Positions 25,903 to 34,995 of a stretch of DNA of 64,000 bases are shown here, piece after piece; positions within the stretch are counted from its first letter, which is position 1; each line of letters starts with the position of its first letter. The stretch lies in contig NZ_AP023180.1 of assembly GCF_013426915.1 (NCBI RefSeq), positions 248,001-312,000 of the forward strand, given 5' to 3'. A program made the position numbers and the translations under genes. This DNA comes from Paraburkholderia sp. PGU19 (GTDB lineage: Bacteria > Pseudomonadota > Gammaproteobacteria > Burkholderiales > Burkholderiaceae). The notes under the pieces were generated by a model. The model ran no database searches, was not told the origin of the DNA, and was given only the letters and a program-made list of their open reading frames with translations.

Positions 25903-26700
25903 TGGTCTCGCGGCGCGGTTTGGTTTGCTTGTTTTTGCTGTTGGCATCCGCGTTTTGTTAGCGTGCATCACGCGTCGCCCCTGTGCGGGGCGGCACCTAC
26001 TTTTCTTTGCCGCCGCAAAGAAAAGTAGGCAAAAGAAAGCGGCTCACACCGCCAGCGCTAGTTCTTGCCTGAGGGCCCCCAACCGGTCTTACGCTTCAGA
26101 CGGCAATCACGTGACCCATGTCCGTTACCAGCGCTCTTGCGGCGCGCCTCACCCGCTTCATATGTCCGCGTTGCAGCACGCCTTGCCAGATATTCCACCG
26201 CCGCCCAGGTGGCAAACTGTGTGTAGGCCCCTTGTGCTCCACACGCCTCACTCCGGACCGATGGCGCACGCGTTCCACCATGTAAGAGCGCCACGCTATA
26301 CGACGCGACAACCTACACACAGTTTGCCACCTGGGCGGCACATACCATTCGCTGCCGCGAGCTCTTGTTCGGGTGTTTGAAGTGGGTGAGGCGGTCATTC
26401 GAAGCGTTGGCAACGAACGCAAACAGAGACGTTGCCGCGTGAAGCGTAAGATCGGTTGGGGGCCCTCAGGCAAGCACAAGAACTGGCGGTGTGAGCCGCT
26501 TTCTTTTGCCTACTTTTCTTTGCGGCGGCAAAGAAAAGTAGGTGCCGCCCCGCACAGGGGCGACGCCTGAAGCACGCTAACAAATCGCGGATGCCAGCGA
26601 AAACACGAGCAAACCAAACCAGCCGCACCACGAAGTCAAAGCGCGAATGCCAGCGGAAGCGCAAACCCTCATAGCGTCGCAGACACCAACAAACCCTACA
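25903..26700. other. Gene-free region holding the palindromic element
   Basis: No gene is supported on either strand; short open frames are mirror images of each other because of the inverted arms. The region is almost entirely the palindromic element at 25917-26620. Confidence 0.75.
25917..26620. repeat. Long palindromic repeat element (~700 bp)
   Basis: The two ends are inverted copies of each other over roughly 180 bases. An 82-base core is identical in both arms (25974-26055 and 26483-26564). Inside each core is a second hairpin, CCTACTTTTCTTTGC and its complement around a CGCC loop. Closer to the centre another perfect 28-base inverted pair occurs at 26200-26227 and 26312-26339. There is no transposase. 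From memory, the core resembles a sequence found many times in Burkholderia and Paraburkholderia genomes. It starts 15 bases after the end of the NmrA-like gene. Confidence 0.88.
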
Positions 26701-29025
26701 TCAAGCAGCCCGCGCCACAGTTGCAGCAGACGCCGACAACAACACCGGAATCGACTTCGAAGTCGGCGTATTACACACATCAGCAACGCTATTCAACGGC
26801 ACAAGCGGATTAGTCTCCGGATAATAAGCCCCGAGACACCCACGCGGAATGTCGTACTCGACAAGCAAAAACCGCTCAGCACGCCGCTCGATCCCATCAT
26901 CCCAGATGGTTTCCATATCGACCCAATCGCCAGCCTTGAATCCAAGCATCGCGATATCAGCAGCATTCGCAAACACCACGCGCCGCTGGTTATAAACCCC
27001 GCGATAGCGATCATCAAGCGCATAGATAGTCGTGTTGTACTGATCATGTGACCGCGTCGTCATCAAGGTCATCGCACGTTCACCGTGCAACTTCCGCGCG
27101 CGTTGGATCGGCGTATCGCGCTGAATCTGATGCACCACGAAGTTCGCCTTCCCGGTGCCCGTCATCCAGTCGCGTTCACGAGAAGCCACCCGCAGATGAA
27201 ACCCGCCCGGCTGCTCGACCCGCTTGTTGTACTCGTAAAAACCTTCGACCGACCACTCAATCGCATCGCGAATCTTCGCGTAATCATTCGCGTAAGCGAG
27301 CCAGTCCACCTTCGCGCTGCCAAGCGTCGCCTCAGCGATCTGCGCAACGATACGCGTCTCCGACACGAGATTGGCCGATGCAGGTGTGTTCATCCCGTAC
27401 GACATGTGAACCATGCTCATCGAGTCTTCAACGGTCACACCTTGCGCGACGCCATTCTGCAAATCGATTTCGGTGCGCCCGAGCGTCGGCAGAATCAATG
27501 CTGCCTTGCCATGCACGAGATGGCTGCGATTGAGCTTCGTCGTGATGTGCACAGTCAGGTCGCAGGCGCGCAGCGCGTCCCACGTGCGCGGCGTGTCGGG
27601 CGTCGCGATAGAGAAATTGCCGCCCAGCCCGATGAACACCTTCACGTGGCCTTCGAGCATCGCTTCGATCGTCTCGACCACGTCGTAGCCGTGCCCGCGC
27701 GGCGGCTCGAAATCGAATACCTTGCCGAGCCGGTCGAGAAACGCATCGGAAGGCTTTTCCTCGATGCCGACCGTGCGGTTGCCCTGCACGTTCGAGTGGC
27801 CGCGCACCGGGCACAGGCCCGCGCCCAGCCGGCCGATATTGCCGCGCATCAACATCAGGTTCGACAGCATGTGCACGGTCGGCACGGAATGCTTGTGCTG
27901 CGTGATGCCCATGCCCCACGTCGAAATCACGCGCTTGCCGTTCACATAGATGCGCGCAAGGTTCTCGATGTCTTCGCGCGACACGCCCGATTCTTCGACC
28001 AGCGCATCCCAGCTCTGCTCGCGCAGATCGGCGGCGAACGCTTCGAAGTTCGCGGTGTGCTCTTCGATGAACGCGACATCGAGCACGCGCCCGGCGTTCT
28101 GTTCGACAGCGAGGTCGTCGAGTTCCAGCACACGCTTGGCCACGCCCTTGATCAGCGCGAAGTCGCCGCCGATCTTCGGCTGGATGAACGTCGACGCAAT
28201 CTGCACACCCGACGTCAACATGTCCGCCACGTGCTGCGGGCTCGCGAACCGTTCAAGGCCGCGCTCGCGCAACGGGTTGATCGACACGATGGTCGCGCCG
28301 CGTTTCGCGGCGTCACGCAGTTCGTTGAGCATGCGCGGATGGTTCGTCGCCGGGTTCTGGCCGAAGATCAGCAGCGTGTCGGCGTGCTCGAAGTCTTCGA
28401 GCAACACCGTGCCCTTGCCGATGCCGACCGTGGCCGGCAGGCCGCGGCTCGTCGCCTCGTGACACATGTTCGAGCAATCGGGGAAGTTGTTCGTGCCGTA
28501 CATACGCACGAACAGCTGATACACGAACGCGGCTTCGTTGCTCGCGCGGCCCGACGTATAGAACGCGGCACGATGCGGGCTGTCGAGCCCTTTCAGATGC
28601 CTCGCGATCAGTTGATACGCGGCGTCCCACGAAATGGCCTGGTACTTGTCCGTCAGCGGATCGAACACCATCGGATCAGTCAGGCGGCCATGCTGTTCGA
28701 GCGTGTAGTCGTCCTGCTTCATCAACTCGTCGACGGTGTGCTGCGCGAAGAACGCAGGCGTCACGCGCTTGCTCGTCGCTTCCGCCGCAACGGCCTTCAC
28801 GCCGTTTTCGCAGAATTCGAAGGTCGACGCGTGCTGGCGGTCCGGCCATGCGCAACCCGGGCAGTCGAAGCCATCCGGCTGGTTCTGCTTGAAAAGCGTC
28901 TTGTACTTGCCCCCGGCGACCTTCTCCTTGACGAGATTGATCGCGACGTACTTCAACGCGCCCCATCCGGCGGCAGGCCCGATGTACGGTTCGATGCGGC
29001 CAGGCTTGGTGGTGGTCTTGTCCAT
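26701..29025 (-). CDS. ydeP: FdhF/YdeP-family molybdopterin oxidoreductase
   Basis: 774 residues of a formate-dehydrogenase-like alpha subunit. The N-terminal Fe-S ligands are C55-x2-C58 (FDCPGCAWPD) and C72 (FEFCENG), and the molybdenum ligand is probably C188 in DCSNMCHEATS, where FdhF has selenocysteine. The HEATS motif, QNPATNHPRM, MGITQHKHS and RGHSNVQGNRT regions place it in the YdeP subgroup, which is cytoplasmic and lacks a Tat signal. E. coli YdeP is linked to acid resistance, but the reaction is unproven. It is divergent from a MocR-like regulator with about 190 bases between them. Ordinary ATG start. Confidence 0.9.
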   Translation of the reverse strand: MDKTTTKPGRIEPYIGPAAGWGALKYVAINLVKEKVAGGKYKTLFKQNQPDGFDCPGCAWPDRQHASTFEFCENGVKAVAAEATSKRVTPAFFAQHTVDELMKQDDYTLEQHGRLTDPMVFDPLTDKYQAISWDAAYQLIARHLKGLDSPHRAAFYTSGRASNEAAFVYQLFVRMYGTNNFPDCSNMCHEATSRGLPATVGIGKGTVLLEDFEHADTLLIFGQNPATNHPRMLNELRDAAKRGATIVSINPLRERGLERFASPQHVADMLTSGVQIASTFIQPKIGGDFALIKGVAKRVLELDDLAVEQNAGRVLDVAFIEEHTANFEAFAADLREQSWDALVEESGVSREDIENLARIYVNGKRVISTWGMGITQHKHSVPTVHMLSNLMLMRGNIGRLGAGLCPVRGHSNVQGNRTVGIEEKPSDAFLDRLGKVFDFEPPRGHGYDVVETIEAMLEGHVKVFIGLGGNFSIATPDTPRTWDALRACDLTVHITTKLNRSHLVHGKAALILPTLGRTEIDLQNGVAQGVTVEDSMSMVHMSYGMNTPASANLVSETRIVAQIAEATLGSAKVDWLAYANDYAKIRDAIEWSVEGFYEYNKRVEQPGGFHLRVASRERDWMTGTGKANFVVHQIQRDTPIQRARKLHGERAMTLMTTRSHDQYNTTIYALDDRYRGVYNQRRVVFANAADIAMLGFKAGDWVDMETIWDDGIERRAERFLLVEYDIPRGCLGAYYPETNPLVPLNSVADVCNTPTSKSIPVLLSASAATVARAA

Positions 29026-29217
29026 GTGTTCTGTGTCCGGTGTGGCTTGATGATGAGGCTAGGGTAGTGGGGAATACGCGTACCCGGTGTGTACACAATG
29101 TGCGATTGAAAAAGAGTACAGTTGCGACTGTTATCGAAAGAAAGGCTCGATTTCGGTGAACTGTGCTCAAAAAATGGGCGCGACGCCCGTCCGCTGTGCC
29201 TACGGCAGAGGCATCTC

Positions 29218-30645
29218 TTGAAGCTTTACGAAGAACTGGCGAAGGAAATCGAAGGGCAGATCCGGCGCGGCGTGTTCCGGCCGGGCGAGCGCGTGCCGTC
29301 CGTGCGGCAAACCAGCCAGCATCGGCAGATCTCCATCACGACAGTACTGCGCGCGTACCTGATGCTCGAGAGCAAGGGCGTGATCCAGAGCCGCCCGCAG
29401 TCGGGCTACTTCGTGCGGCTCGGCGCGAACGATGCGCCGCCGCCCGTCCAGGAACTGGACGTATCGAAGCCAATCGCCGTGTCGGCGCAGGTCGACGTGA
29501 GCCGTCTTGTGCTGTCGACGCTGCGCTCCATCGGCAGCGACGAGGCCGTGCCGCTCGGCTCGCCGTATCCCGATCCCAGCCTGTATCCGTTCCAGAAGAT
29601 CAACCGCTACGCGCACGCAATCGGCCGGCGCAAGACGCAATGGGGCGTCACCGACGAACTGCCGCCGGGCAATCCCGATCTGATCAGGCAGATCGCGCGG
29701 CGCTATCTGGAGAACGGCATCGCGATCGATCCGAACGAGATCGTCGTGACGGTCGGCGCGACGGAGGCGATCAATTTGTGCCTGCAGGCCGTCGCGAAAC
29801 CGGGCGACACGGTTGCCGTCGAATCGCCGACGTTCTACGCGATGCTGCACGCCATCGAGCGCATGGGCATGCGCGCGATCGAAGTGGCGACGCATCCGCG
29901 CGAAGGCATCGACCTCGGCGCGCTTGCGAACATACTCGACAAGCGCAAGATCGCCGCGTGCATGGTGATGCCGAACTTCCAGAATCCGCTCGGTTTCCAG
30001 ATGCCCGACGACAAGAAGCGCGAACTGGTCAAGCTGCTGACGCGGCACGACGTGCCCGTGATCGAGAACGATGTCTATCACGAACTGTACTTCGGCGACG
30101 TGCATCCCGGCGCGCTGAAGAACTACGACAAGAAAGGGCTGGTGCTGCATTGCGCGTCGTTCTCGAAGACACTCACGTCGGCGTACCGGATCGGCTGGGC
30201 GATGCCGGGCCGCTACCGCGAGCAGGTCGAGAAGCTCAAGTTTCTCAACACGCTGACTACGCCGTCGCTTCCGCAACTCGCGATTGCCGAGTATCTGAAG
30301 CAGGATGGCTACGAGCATCATCTGCGCAAATTGCGCAAGGGCCTCGCGCAGCGCGCGAAACTGATGACGACGATGGTCACGCGCTTCTTTCCCGAAGGCA
30401 CGCGCGTGTCGCATCCGATGGGCGGCTACGTGCTGTGGGTCGAACTGCCACGCAATGTCGATTCGATGCAGCTCTACAAGCTCGCGCTGGAGCACGGCAT
30501 TACGGTCGGTCCCGGCTATATGTTCTCGACCACGAACGGGTATAGCCATTGCATCCGCTTGAATTACAGTTATGCATGGTCGCCGGAAATCGAGAGCGCG
30601 CTGGTGACGGTCGGCAAACTGGCGGCCGCCAGCCTGCGCGAATGA
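29218..30645 (+). CDS. MocR-like regulator: GntR HTH fused to a class I aminotransferase
   Basis: 475 residues from a TTG start (MKLYEELAKEIEGQI) preceded by AGAGG; the frame is open another 32 codons but the extension has no family sequence. Residues 1-70 are a GntR winged HTH (GERVPSVRQTSQHRQISITTVLRAY). The rest is an aminotransferase-type PLP domain with the Schiff-base Lys in CASFSKTLTSAYRIGW. Such proteins usually sense PLP or an amino acid and control a nearby operon. The 102-residue HTH gene follows 29 bases downstream. It is divergent from the ydeP-like gene and is a candidate regulator of it. A true aminotransferase role cannot be excluded. Confidence 0.9.
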   Translation: MKLYEELAKEIEGQIRRGVFRPGERVPSVRQTSQHRQISITTVLRAYLMLESKGVIQSRPQSGYFVRLGANDAPPPVQELDVSKPIAVSAQVDVSRLVLSTLRSIGSDEAVPLGSPYPDPSLYPFQKINRYAHAIGRRKTQWGVTDELPPGNPDLIRQIARRYLENGIAIDPNEIVVTVGATEAINLCLQAVAKPGDTVAVESPTFYAMLHAIERMGMRAIEVATHPREGIDLGALANILDKRKIAACMVMPNFQNPLGFQMPDDKKRELVKLLTRHDVPVIENDVYHELYFGDVHPGALKNYDKKGLVLHCASFSKTLTSAYRIGWAMPGRYREQVEKLKFLNTLTTPSLPQLAIAEYLKQDGYEHHLRKLRKGLAQRAKLMTTMVTRFFPEGTRVSHPMGGYVLWVELPRNVDSMQLYKLALEHGITVGPGYMFSTTNGYSHCIRLNYSYAWSPEIESALVTVGKLAAASLRE

Positions 30646-30674
30646 GCTGACGTTTCGTCGAGAGGAGAACCGAC

Positions 30675-30983
30675 TTGAATCCGAATGATGCGGCACATGA
30701 CAAGCATTGCGAAGACGATGACGACGACAACGAACTCGATCCCACCGTCGAGCGGTTGCTGATGCTGCTATGGGAAGCGTCGCGCGAATCGCCCGATAAG
30801 CCGTGGTCGCTCGCGAAGATCAGCAAGCGCGCCGATCTCCCCATGAGCACGCTGCGGCGCTATTTCACGCAGTTGCAGTCGGCGGGCGTGATCGCCGTGC
30901 AGATGGACGAGGAAGGGCGCGGCTCGGCGTCGCTGACGGGTGAAGGGCTGGAGCTGTGCGAGGCGCTGTTCGGCGAGCCTTGA
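30675..30983 (+). CDS. Small winged-HTH transcriptional regulator (102 aa)
   Basis: Starts at TTG 30675 behind a strong AGAGGAGAAC; no in-frame ATG is suitable. The N-terminal 25 residues are very acidic (a run of Asp and Glu), followed by a winged HTH (SLAKISKRADLPMSTLRRYFTQL at about residues 45-67, then a wing SAGVIAVQMDEEGRGSASLT). Probably co-transcribed with the MocR-like gene. The exact family is not clear; ArsR/MarR-like folds are possible. Confidence 0.75.
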   Translation: MNPNDAAHDKHCEDDDDDNELDPTVERLLMLLWEASRESPDKPWSLAKISKRADLPMSTLRRYFTQLQSAGVIAVQMDEEGRGSASLTGEGLELCEALFGEP

Positions 30984-31027
30984 ATGGCGTCGTGGCACAT
31001 CGAAGCGCATCGAAGCCCGCGCGGCGC

Positions 31028-32182
31028 TTAGGGCGTGGCTTCTTCCGAAACCGGCAAGAACGACAGGCGCGACGCGACCAGCATCACGCATGTGAGAATC
31101 GCAATGCCCGTCAGGATGCCCGCGAGCCGCAGCATCGCGGCGTGCGGATCGACGGACCACGCGTGGTCCTGCACGAAAACCATGATGAAGGCGATCGTGA
31201 ACTGCCGCCCGATATAGCTCGCGCCCTCTTTGCCCGTCTGCACGTGGCAGCCTGCCCAGATGCCCGCCGCCAGCGCGAGCAGGGACGGCACGACCTGGCC
31301 TTGCATCAGCGGCAATAGCGCGAGCCCAACCGCGCCCGCGATCAGGCAGCCCACCATGCGTTGCACCATCTTGTCGGCGACGGGCTTCTGTGAGCGGACC
31401 ACCACCGACGTGGGCGGCAGGATCATCACCGCGATCGTCGTCACGAGCGCCTGCGCGAAGCCGGGCAGATCGAGCGTGACGGTGAGCGCCGCGAGGATCG
31501 CAACGGCGATGCCCGCCTGCACGCCCAGCACCATGCGCGCGTGGCGCAGGGTCTCGAACGTGGGCGGCGGGGCGTTCGCGGTAGCGGCCGCCGCCGCGAC
31601 GACTTTCGATGCGGGCCGGCGCCGCTCATACCAGCTGATGCCGACGTGAAACGCGCCCGACACGAGGAGGCACGCAAACGTGCCGACGCACACCTCGGCG
31701 ACGCGCAACATCGCAAACGACGCCGTCGGTCCGAACGCGATCAGCTTGTGCGCCTCGAAGGTGACCAGCACCCACGTGATGCCGCCCAGCACCCACGCAT
31801 ACGACGCCGACGACCCGTTTCCGCGATAGACGCAGATGGCGCCGATCACGCCCAGCACGGGCACGAACAGCCACGGACGATCGCCGATGACCGGGCCCAG
31901 CAGCGTGCCGAGCAGGCCGCCGAGAATCGTGCCGAGCACGCGATGCAGCGCGCGTTGCGCGGAAGCCGAGAAGCGCGTCTGCATCACGGCAAAACCGCTG
32001 ATGGCGGCCCACCAGGTATAGGGCAGATGCAGCAGATGCGCGAGCGCCACCGACAGCACGACCGAGATCACCGCTTCGACGCCGAACAGCGCGCGCTCGG
32101 GCGTCGGCTTCCAGGCGGCCAGTTCGCGGCCGAGCGCGGACACTGCGTCACGGCCGATCTGCGTGAACATGCGGGCGCGCAT
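31028..32182 (-). CDS. FUSC-family inner-membrane transporter
   Basis: 384 residues with two sets of transmembrane helices (about residues 30-175 and 225-370) and an intervening cytoplasmic segment rich in Ala (residues 190-212). This is the FUSC (fusaric acid resistance/aromatic acid exporter) arrangement, although half the size of AaeB. Phrases such as WWAAISGFAVMQTRF and RVLGTILGGLLGTLLG, then VLPPTSVVVRSQKPVADKMVQR-like (here MILPPTSVVVRSQKP), are typical. It lies 30 bases after the LysE gene on the same strand, so the two probably form an export operon. Confidence 0.85.
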   Translation of the reverse strand: MRARMFTQIGRDAVSALGRELAAWKPTPERALFGVEAVISVVLSVALAHLLHLPYTWWAAISGFAVMQTRFSASAQRALHRVLGTILGGLLGTLLGPVIGDRPWLFVPVLGVIGAICVYRGNGSSASYAWVLGGITWVLVTFEAHKLIAFGPTASFAMLRVAEVCVGTFACLLVSGAFHVGISWYERRRPASKVVAAAAATANAPPPTFETLRHARMVLGVQAGIAVAILAALTVTLDLPGFAQALVTTIAVMILPPTSVVVRSQKPVADKMVQRMVGCLIAGAVGLALLPLMQGQVVPSLLALAAGIWAGCHVQTGKEGASYIGRQFTIAFIMVFVQDHAWSVDPHAAMLRLAGILTGIAILTCVMLVASRLSFLPVSEEATP

Positions 32183-32212
32183 GCGAACCTCGTCGAGAGG
32201 GTGTGTGTGAGT

Positions 32213-32824
32213 TCAGCGCGTGGCGATGGCGGCCGCCGCGCCCGCCATCATCGTCGCGCTGGTGCGGTTCGCGAGCTTCACCGCGCGGCGGCTGGTCAGG
32301 AGCGTGCGTGCCTTGACGGCGGCGAGCGCCCAGATGAAATCGACGGACATCAGCACGGCGAGCATCGTCAGAGTCAGCTCGAGCCACGCGAGCGTGCCGA
32401 CACGCGACAGGTCGACGATGGTCGGCAGCAGCGCGAGATAGAAGACCATGATCTTGGGATTGCCGAGCGTGACCATCAGCCCCGCGACGAACATGCGCCA
32501 CGGCGACTGGCCGCTCGGCAGCGTGCTTTCGTGGACGTCGGTGGGCGCGAACCACATCTTCCACGCGAGGAACAGCAGATACGCGACGCCCGCGAACTTC
32601 AGCGCGATGAACACCAGCGCGAAGCTATGCGCGACGACTGCGAGGCCGGCGACCGCGCAGGTGAGCCATAGCGCTTCGCCGATCCACATCGCGGCGAGAA
32701 ACGGCAGCACGTCCCGGAAGCCATTGGTGAGCACGCGGGCGACGAGCGCCGCGATGCTTGGGCCGGGCGAGCCCGCGGCAACGATCAGCGCGAGCGCGAA
32801 GACGAGAAGGCCGGAAAGTGCCAT
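32213..32824 (-). CDS. LysE/RhtB-family amino-acid exporter
   Basis: 203 residues from the ATG at 32824, which has AAAGGAG upstream; the frame upstream is open for another 250 codons but shows only antisense shadow. Five to six helices with SPGPSIAALVARVLTNGFRD (residues about 19-38), the conserved GPS/PGP region of the family, and LGNPKIMVFYLALLP near residue 125. Members export lysine, arginine, homoserine or threonine. It probably forms an operon with the FUSC gene. The substrate is not predictable. Confidence 0.9.
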   Translation of the reverse strand: MALSGLLVFALALIVAAGSPGPSIAALVARVLTNGFRDVLPFLAAMWIGEALWLTCAVAGLAVVAHSFALVFIALKFAGVAYLLFLAWKMWFAPTDVHESTLPSGQSPWRMFVAGLMVTLGNPKIMVFYLALLPTIVDLSRVGTLAWLELTLTMLAVLMSVDFIWALAAVKARTLLTSRRAVKLANRTSATMMAGAAAAIATR

Positions 32825-32905
32825 CGAACGACTCCTTTGCGAAAGGGTCTGTGGCTGGATTATATCGGCGTGGCGGGTTGAGTTGCGCGGGCAAGCAGTG
32901 TCAAT

Positions 32906-33472
32906 ATGTCCGCTGAGACTCTGCCCGCCAACCCGATGCAACCGCCCTTCGTTCACTACCGGCCTGCCGTGCCCGAAGATGTCCCGTCGATTCGCGTCAT
33001 CGAATGCGAGGCGGCGCAGCGTTTCGTCAGCGTCGGGCTGACGGGCATCGCGGCCGCCCGCCCGATGGATGCACCGTTCGTGCTGAAGAAGGTCGCGGCG
33101 TCGGAAGTGATCGTCGCGCAATGCGACGGCGAATGCGTCGGCTTCGTGATGTTCGCGATGCTGCGGGCGCGCATCTACGTCGAAGCGCTCGACGTCGTGC
33201 CCCAGCATGCGGGGCGGCGAATCGGCGCGGCCTTGCTCGATCAGGTCGACGTAAGGGCGCGTGTGTCGGGCGCGACGCATGTCGACCTGTCGACGTTCCG
33301 GCATGTGCCGTGGAATGCGCCGTACTATAAGCGGCTCGGCTTTAGCGTGCTGGAAGACGATGAGCTCGATGCCGCGCTGCTGCGCATCCGCAATCTGCGG
33401 ATCGCGCGGGGTGTCGATGAAACGAAGCGCGTGTTCATGCGGCGCGCGGTGAAGCCCGCAGGGCATGAATGA
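32906..33472 (+). CDS. GNAT-family N-acetyltransferase
   Basis: 188 residues (or 178 if the ATG at 32936 is used, which begins just at the domain: FVHYRPAVPEDVPSIRVIE). The acetyl-CoA site is readable in LDVVPQHAGRRIGAALLDQV, the motif A pyrophosphate loop, with the final RRLGF-type YYKRLGFSVLEDDEL segment near residue 135. It acetylates an unknown amine in the cytoplasm. Divergent from the LysE gene by about 80 bases and converges with the alkene reductase through a shared terminator. Confidence 0.88.
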   Translation: MSAETLPANPMQPPFVHYRPAVPEDVPSIRVIECEAAQRFVSVGLTGIAAARPMDAPFVLKKVAASEVIVAQCDGECVGFVMFAMLRARIYVEALDVVPQHAGRRIGAALLDQVDVRARVSGATHVDLSTFRHVPWNAPYYKRLGFSVLEDDELDAALLRIRNLRIARGVDETKRVFMRRAVKPAGHE

Positions 33473-33474
33473 AA

Positions 33475-33505
33475 AAACGCGGCGGGAATCGCTTCCGCCG
33501 CGTTT
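33475..33505. terminator. Bidirectional terminator between GNAT and alkene reductase genes
   Basis: AAACGCGGCGG and CCGCCGCGTTT form an 11-bp stem with an A-run of six on the left side and a TTT on the right, so it can stop transcription from both convergent genes. Confidence 0.75.
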
Positions 33506-33527
33506 GTAGTTTCCAGCCAGGCCGGGA

Positions 33528-34589
33528 TCAGTTGACGGCTTCCAGCGCCGGATAGTCGGTGTAGCCCGCTTCGCCTTGCGCATAGAAGGTTGCGGGAACC
33601 GGCTCGTTCAGCGGCGCATCCAGTTCGAAGCGGCGGACGAGGTCGGGATTCGCGATATACAGCTTGCCCCACGCGACAGCGTCTGCTTCGCCCGAGTCCA
33701 GCAGCTTTTGCGCGCTTTCCTTCGTGAACTTTTCGTTGGCGATATACACGCCGCCGAATTCCTTCTTCAGCAGCGGGCCGATGCGATCGTCGCCGAGCGC
33801 TTCGCGTGCCGCGATGAACGCGATCTTGCGCTTGCCGAGTTCACGCGCGAGATAACCGAACGTCGCGGCGGGATCGGTATCGCCCATCGTGTGCGAATCG
33901 CCGCGCGGCGCGAGGTGCATGCCGACGCGCTCCGCGCCCCACACGTCGATACACGCGTCCGTCACTTCGAGCATCAGGCGCGCGCGGTTTTCGATCGAGC
34001 CGCCGTATGCGTCGGTGCGCTTGTTGGTGCTGTCCTGCAGGAACTGGTCGAGCAGATAACCGTTCGCGCCGTGTACCTGAACACCGTCGAAGCCCGCCTT
34101 CTTCGCGTTTTCCGCGCCTTTGCGATACGCGGCGACGATGCCCGGAATCTCCGAGATGTCGAGCGCGCGCGGCGTCACGTACGGGCGCTGCGGACGCACG
34201 AGGCTCACATGGCCTTCCGGCGCGAGGGCGCTCGGTGCGACAGGCAGTTCGCCGTTCAGGAACACCGGGTCCGACACACGGCCGACGTGCCACAGTTGCA
34301 GGAAGATCTTGCCGCCTTCCTTGTGCACGGCGTCCGTCACGAGCTTCCAGCCTTCCACCTGTTCATCCGACCAGATGCCCGGTGTGTCGGCGTAGCCGAG
34401 GCCTTGCGGCGTCACGGAGGTGGCTTCGGAGATGATCAGGCCGGCGCTGGCGCGCTCGGCGTAGTACTTCGCCATCAACGCGTTGGGCACGCGCACGTCG
34501 CCGGCGCGTTGACGCGTAAGCGGCGCCATCACAATACGGTTTTTCAGCGTGAGATCGCCAATCTGGAGCGGGTCGAAAAGTGTCGGCAT
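33528..34589 (-). CDS. nemA: Alkene reductase, NemA-like Old Yellow Enzyme
   Basis: 353 residues. FMN-binding TIM barrel with NRIVMAPLTRQRAGD at the start, QLWHVGRVSDP near residue 100 (substrate pocket), VQVHGANGYLLDQFLQD near 180 and AWGKLYIANPDLVRRF at the end. NemA-type enzymes reduce N-ethylmaleimide, nitrate esters and unsaturated carbonyls with NAD(P)H. An ArsR regulator is encoded 76 bases upstream on the same strand, so the pair is likely an electrophile-responsive operon, resembling E. coli nemRA in design but with an ArsR in place of a TetR regulator. Confidence 0.93.
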   Translation of the reverse strand: MPTLFDPLQIGDLTLKNRIVMAPLTRQRAGDVRVPNALMAKYYAERASAGLIISEATSVTPQGLGYADTPGIWSDEQVEGWKLVTDAVHKEGGKIFLQLWHVGRVSDPVFLNGELPVAPSALAPEGHVSLVRPQRPYVTPRALDISEIPGIVAAYRKGAENAKKAGFDGVQVHGANGYLLDQFLQDSTNKRTDAYGGSIENRARLMLEVTDACIDVWGAERVGMHLAPRGDSHTMGDTDPAATFGYLARELGKRKIAFIAAREALGDDRIGPLLKKEFGGVYIANEKFTKESAQKLLDSGEADAVAWGKLYIANPDLVRRFELDAPLNEPVPATFYAQGEAGYTDYPALEAVN

Positions 34590-34665
34590 GTTGTGTCAAT
34601 CCTTGCGGGCGCATGGCCCGGTGTGTCGAGACTGCATTCGGGGAAAGCGAAGACGCCGGCGTGAA

Positions 34666-34995
34666 TCAGAGATCCGCGTTCATGTGCGCGAGGAACGCCT
34701 CGATGACGGCCTCGTTGCGCTTGAAGAACACCCATTGACCCACGCGTTTCGACGTGATCAGCCCCGCGCGCTGTAACGCGGCGAGGTGCGCGGACACCGT
34801 GGACTGCGACAGACCGCAGCAGTCGTCGAACTGTCCGGCGCAGACCCCGTGTTCGTACGAAAGCTCCTGCTCCGGGAAATACTTTCCCGGCTCGCGCAGC
34901 TTCGCAAGAATCACGCGACGCGCCGGGTTGGCCAGCGCCTTGTGGATCGCGTCGATGTCGATATCGGTGGTCTTCGGGTTGGGCTTCGTGCTCAT
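34666..34995 (-). CDS. ArsR-family transcriptional repressor
   Basis: 109 residues. Winged HTH at about residues 28-88: IHKALANPARRVILAKLREPG, then QSTVSAHLAALQRAGLI. Cys residues occur in GVCAGQFDDCCGLSQSTVS (three, residues about 50-59), which is not the arsenic CxC pattern but could sense thiol-reactive chemicals, fitting the downstream NemA-type enzyme. A palindrome upstream (35058-35077) is a likely operator. It is the first gene of the unit. Confidence 0.9.
   Translation of the reverse strand: MSTKPNPKTTDIDIDAIHKALANPARRVILAKLREPGKYFPEQELSYEHGVCAGQFDDCCGLSQSTVSAHLAALQRAGLITSKRVGQWVFFKRNEAVIEAFLAHMNADL

Noticed and set aside
25917..26620. Ends of a second insertion sequence
   Set aside because: There is no transposase and no flanking duplication; the arms are far longer than IS ends and nested with smaller hairpins.
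27085..29067. 660-codon open frame opposite the YdeP-like gene
   Set aside because: It is the antisense shadow of a GC-rich gene: very rich in Arg, His and Ala, with no family pattern, while the minus strand has clear motifs.
29200..30696. 498-codon minus-strand frame over the MocR-like gene
   Set aside because: Same kind of shadow; the plus strand has the GntR and aminotransferase motifs.
32825..33583. Upstream part of the long frame containing the LysE gene
   Set aside because: It is antisense to the GNAT gene, and the LysE family start with AAAGGAG is at 32824.
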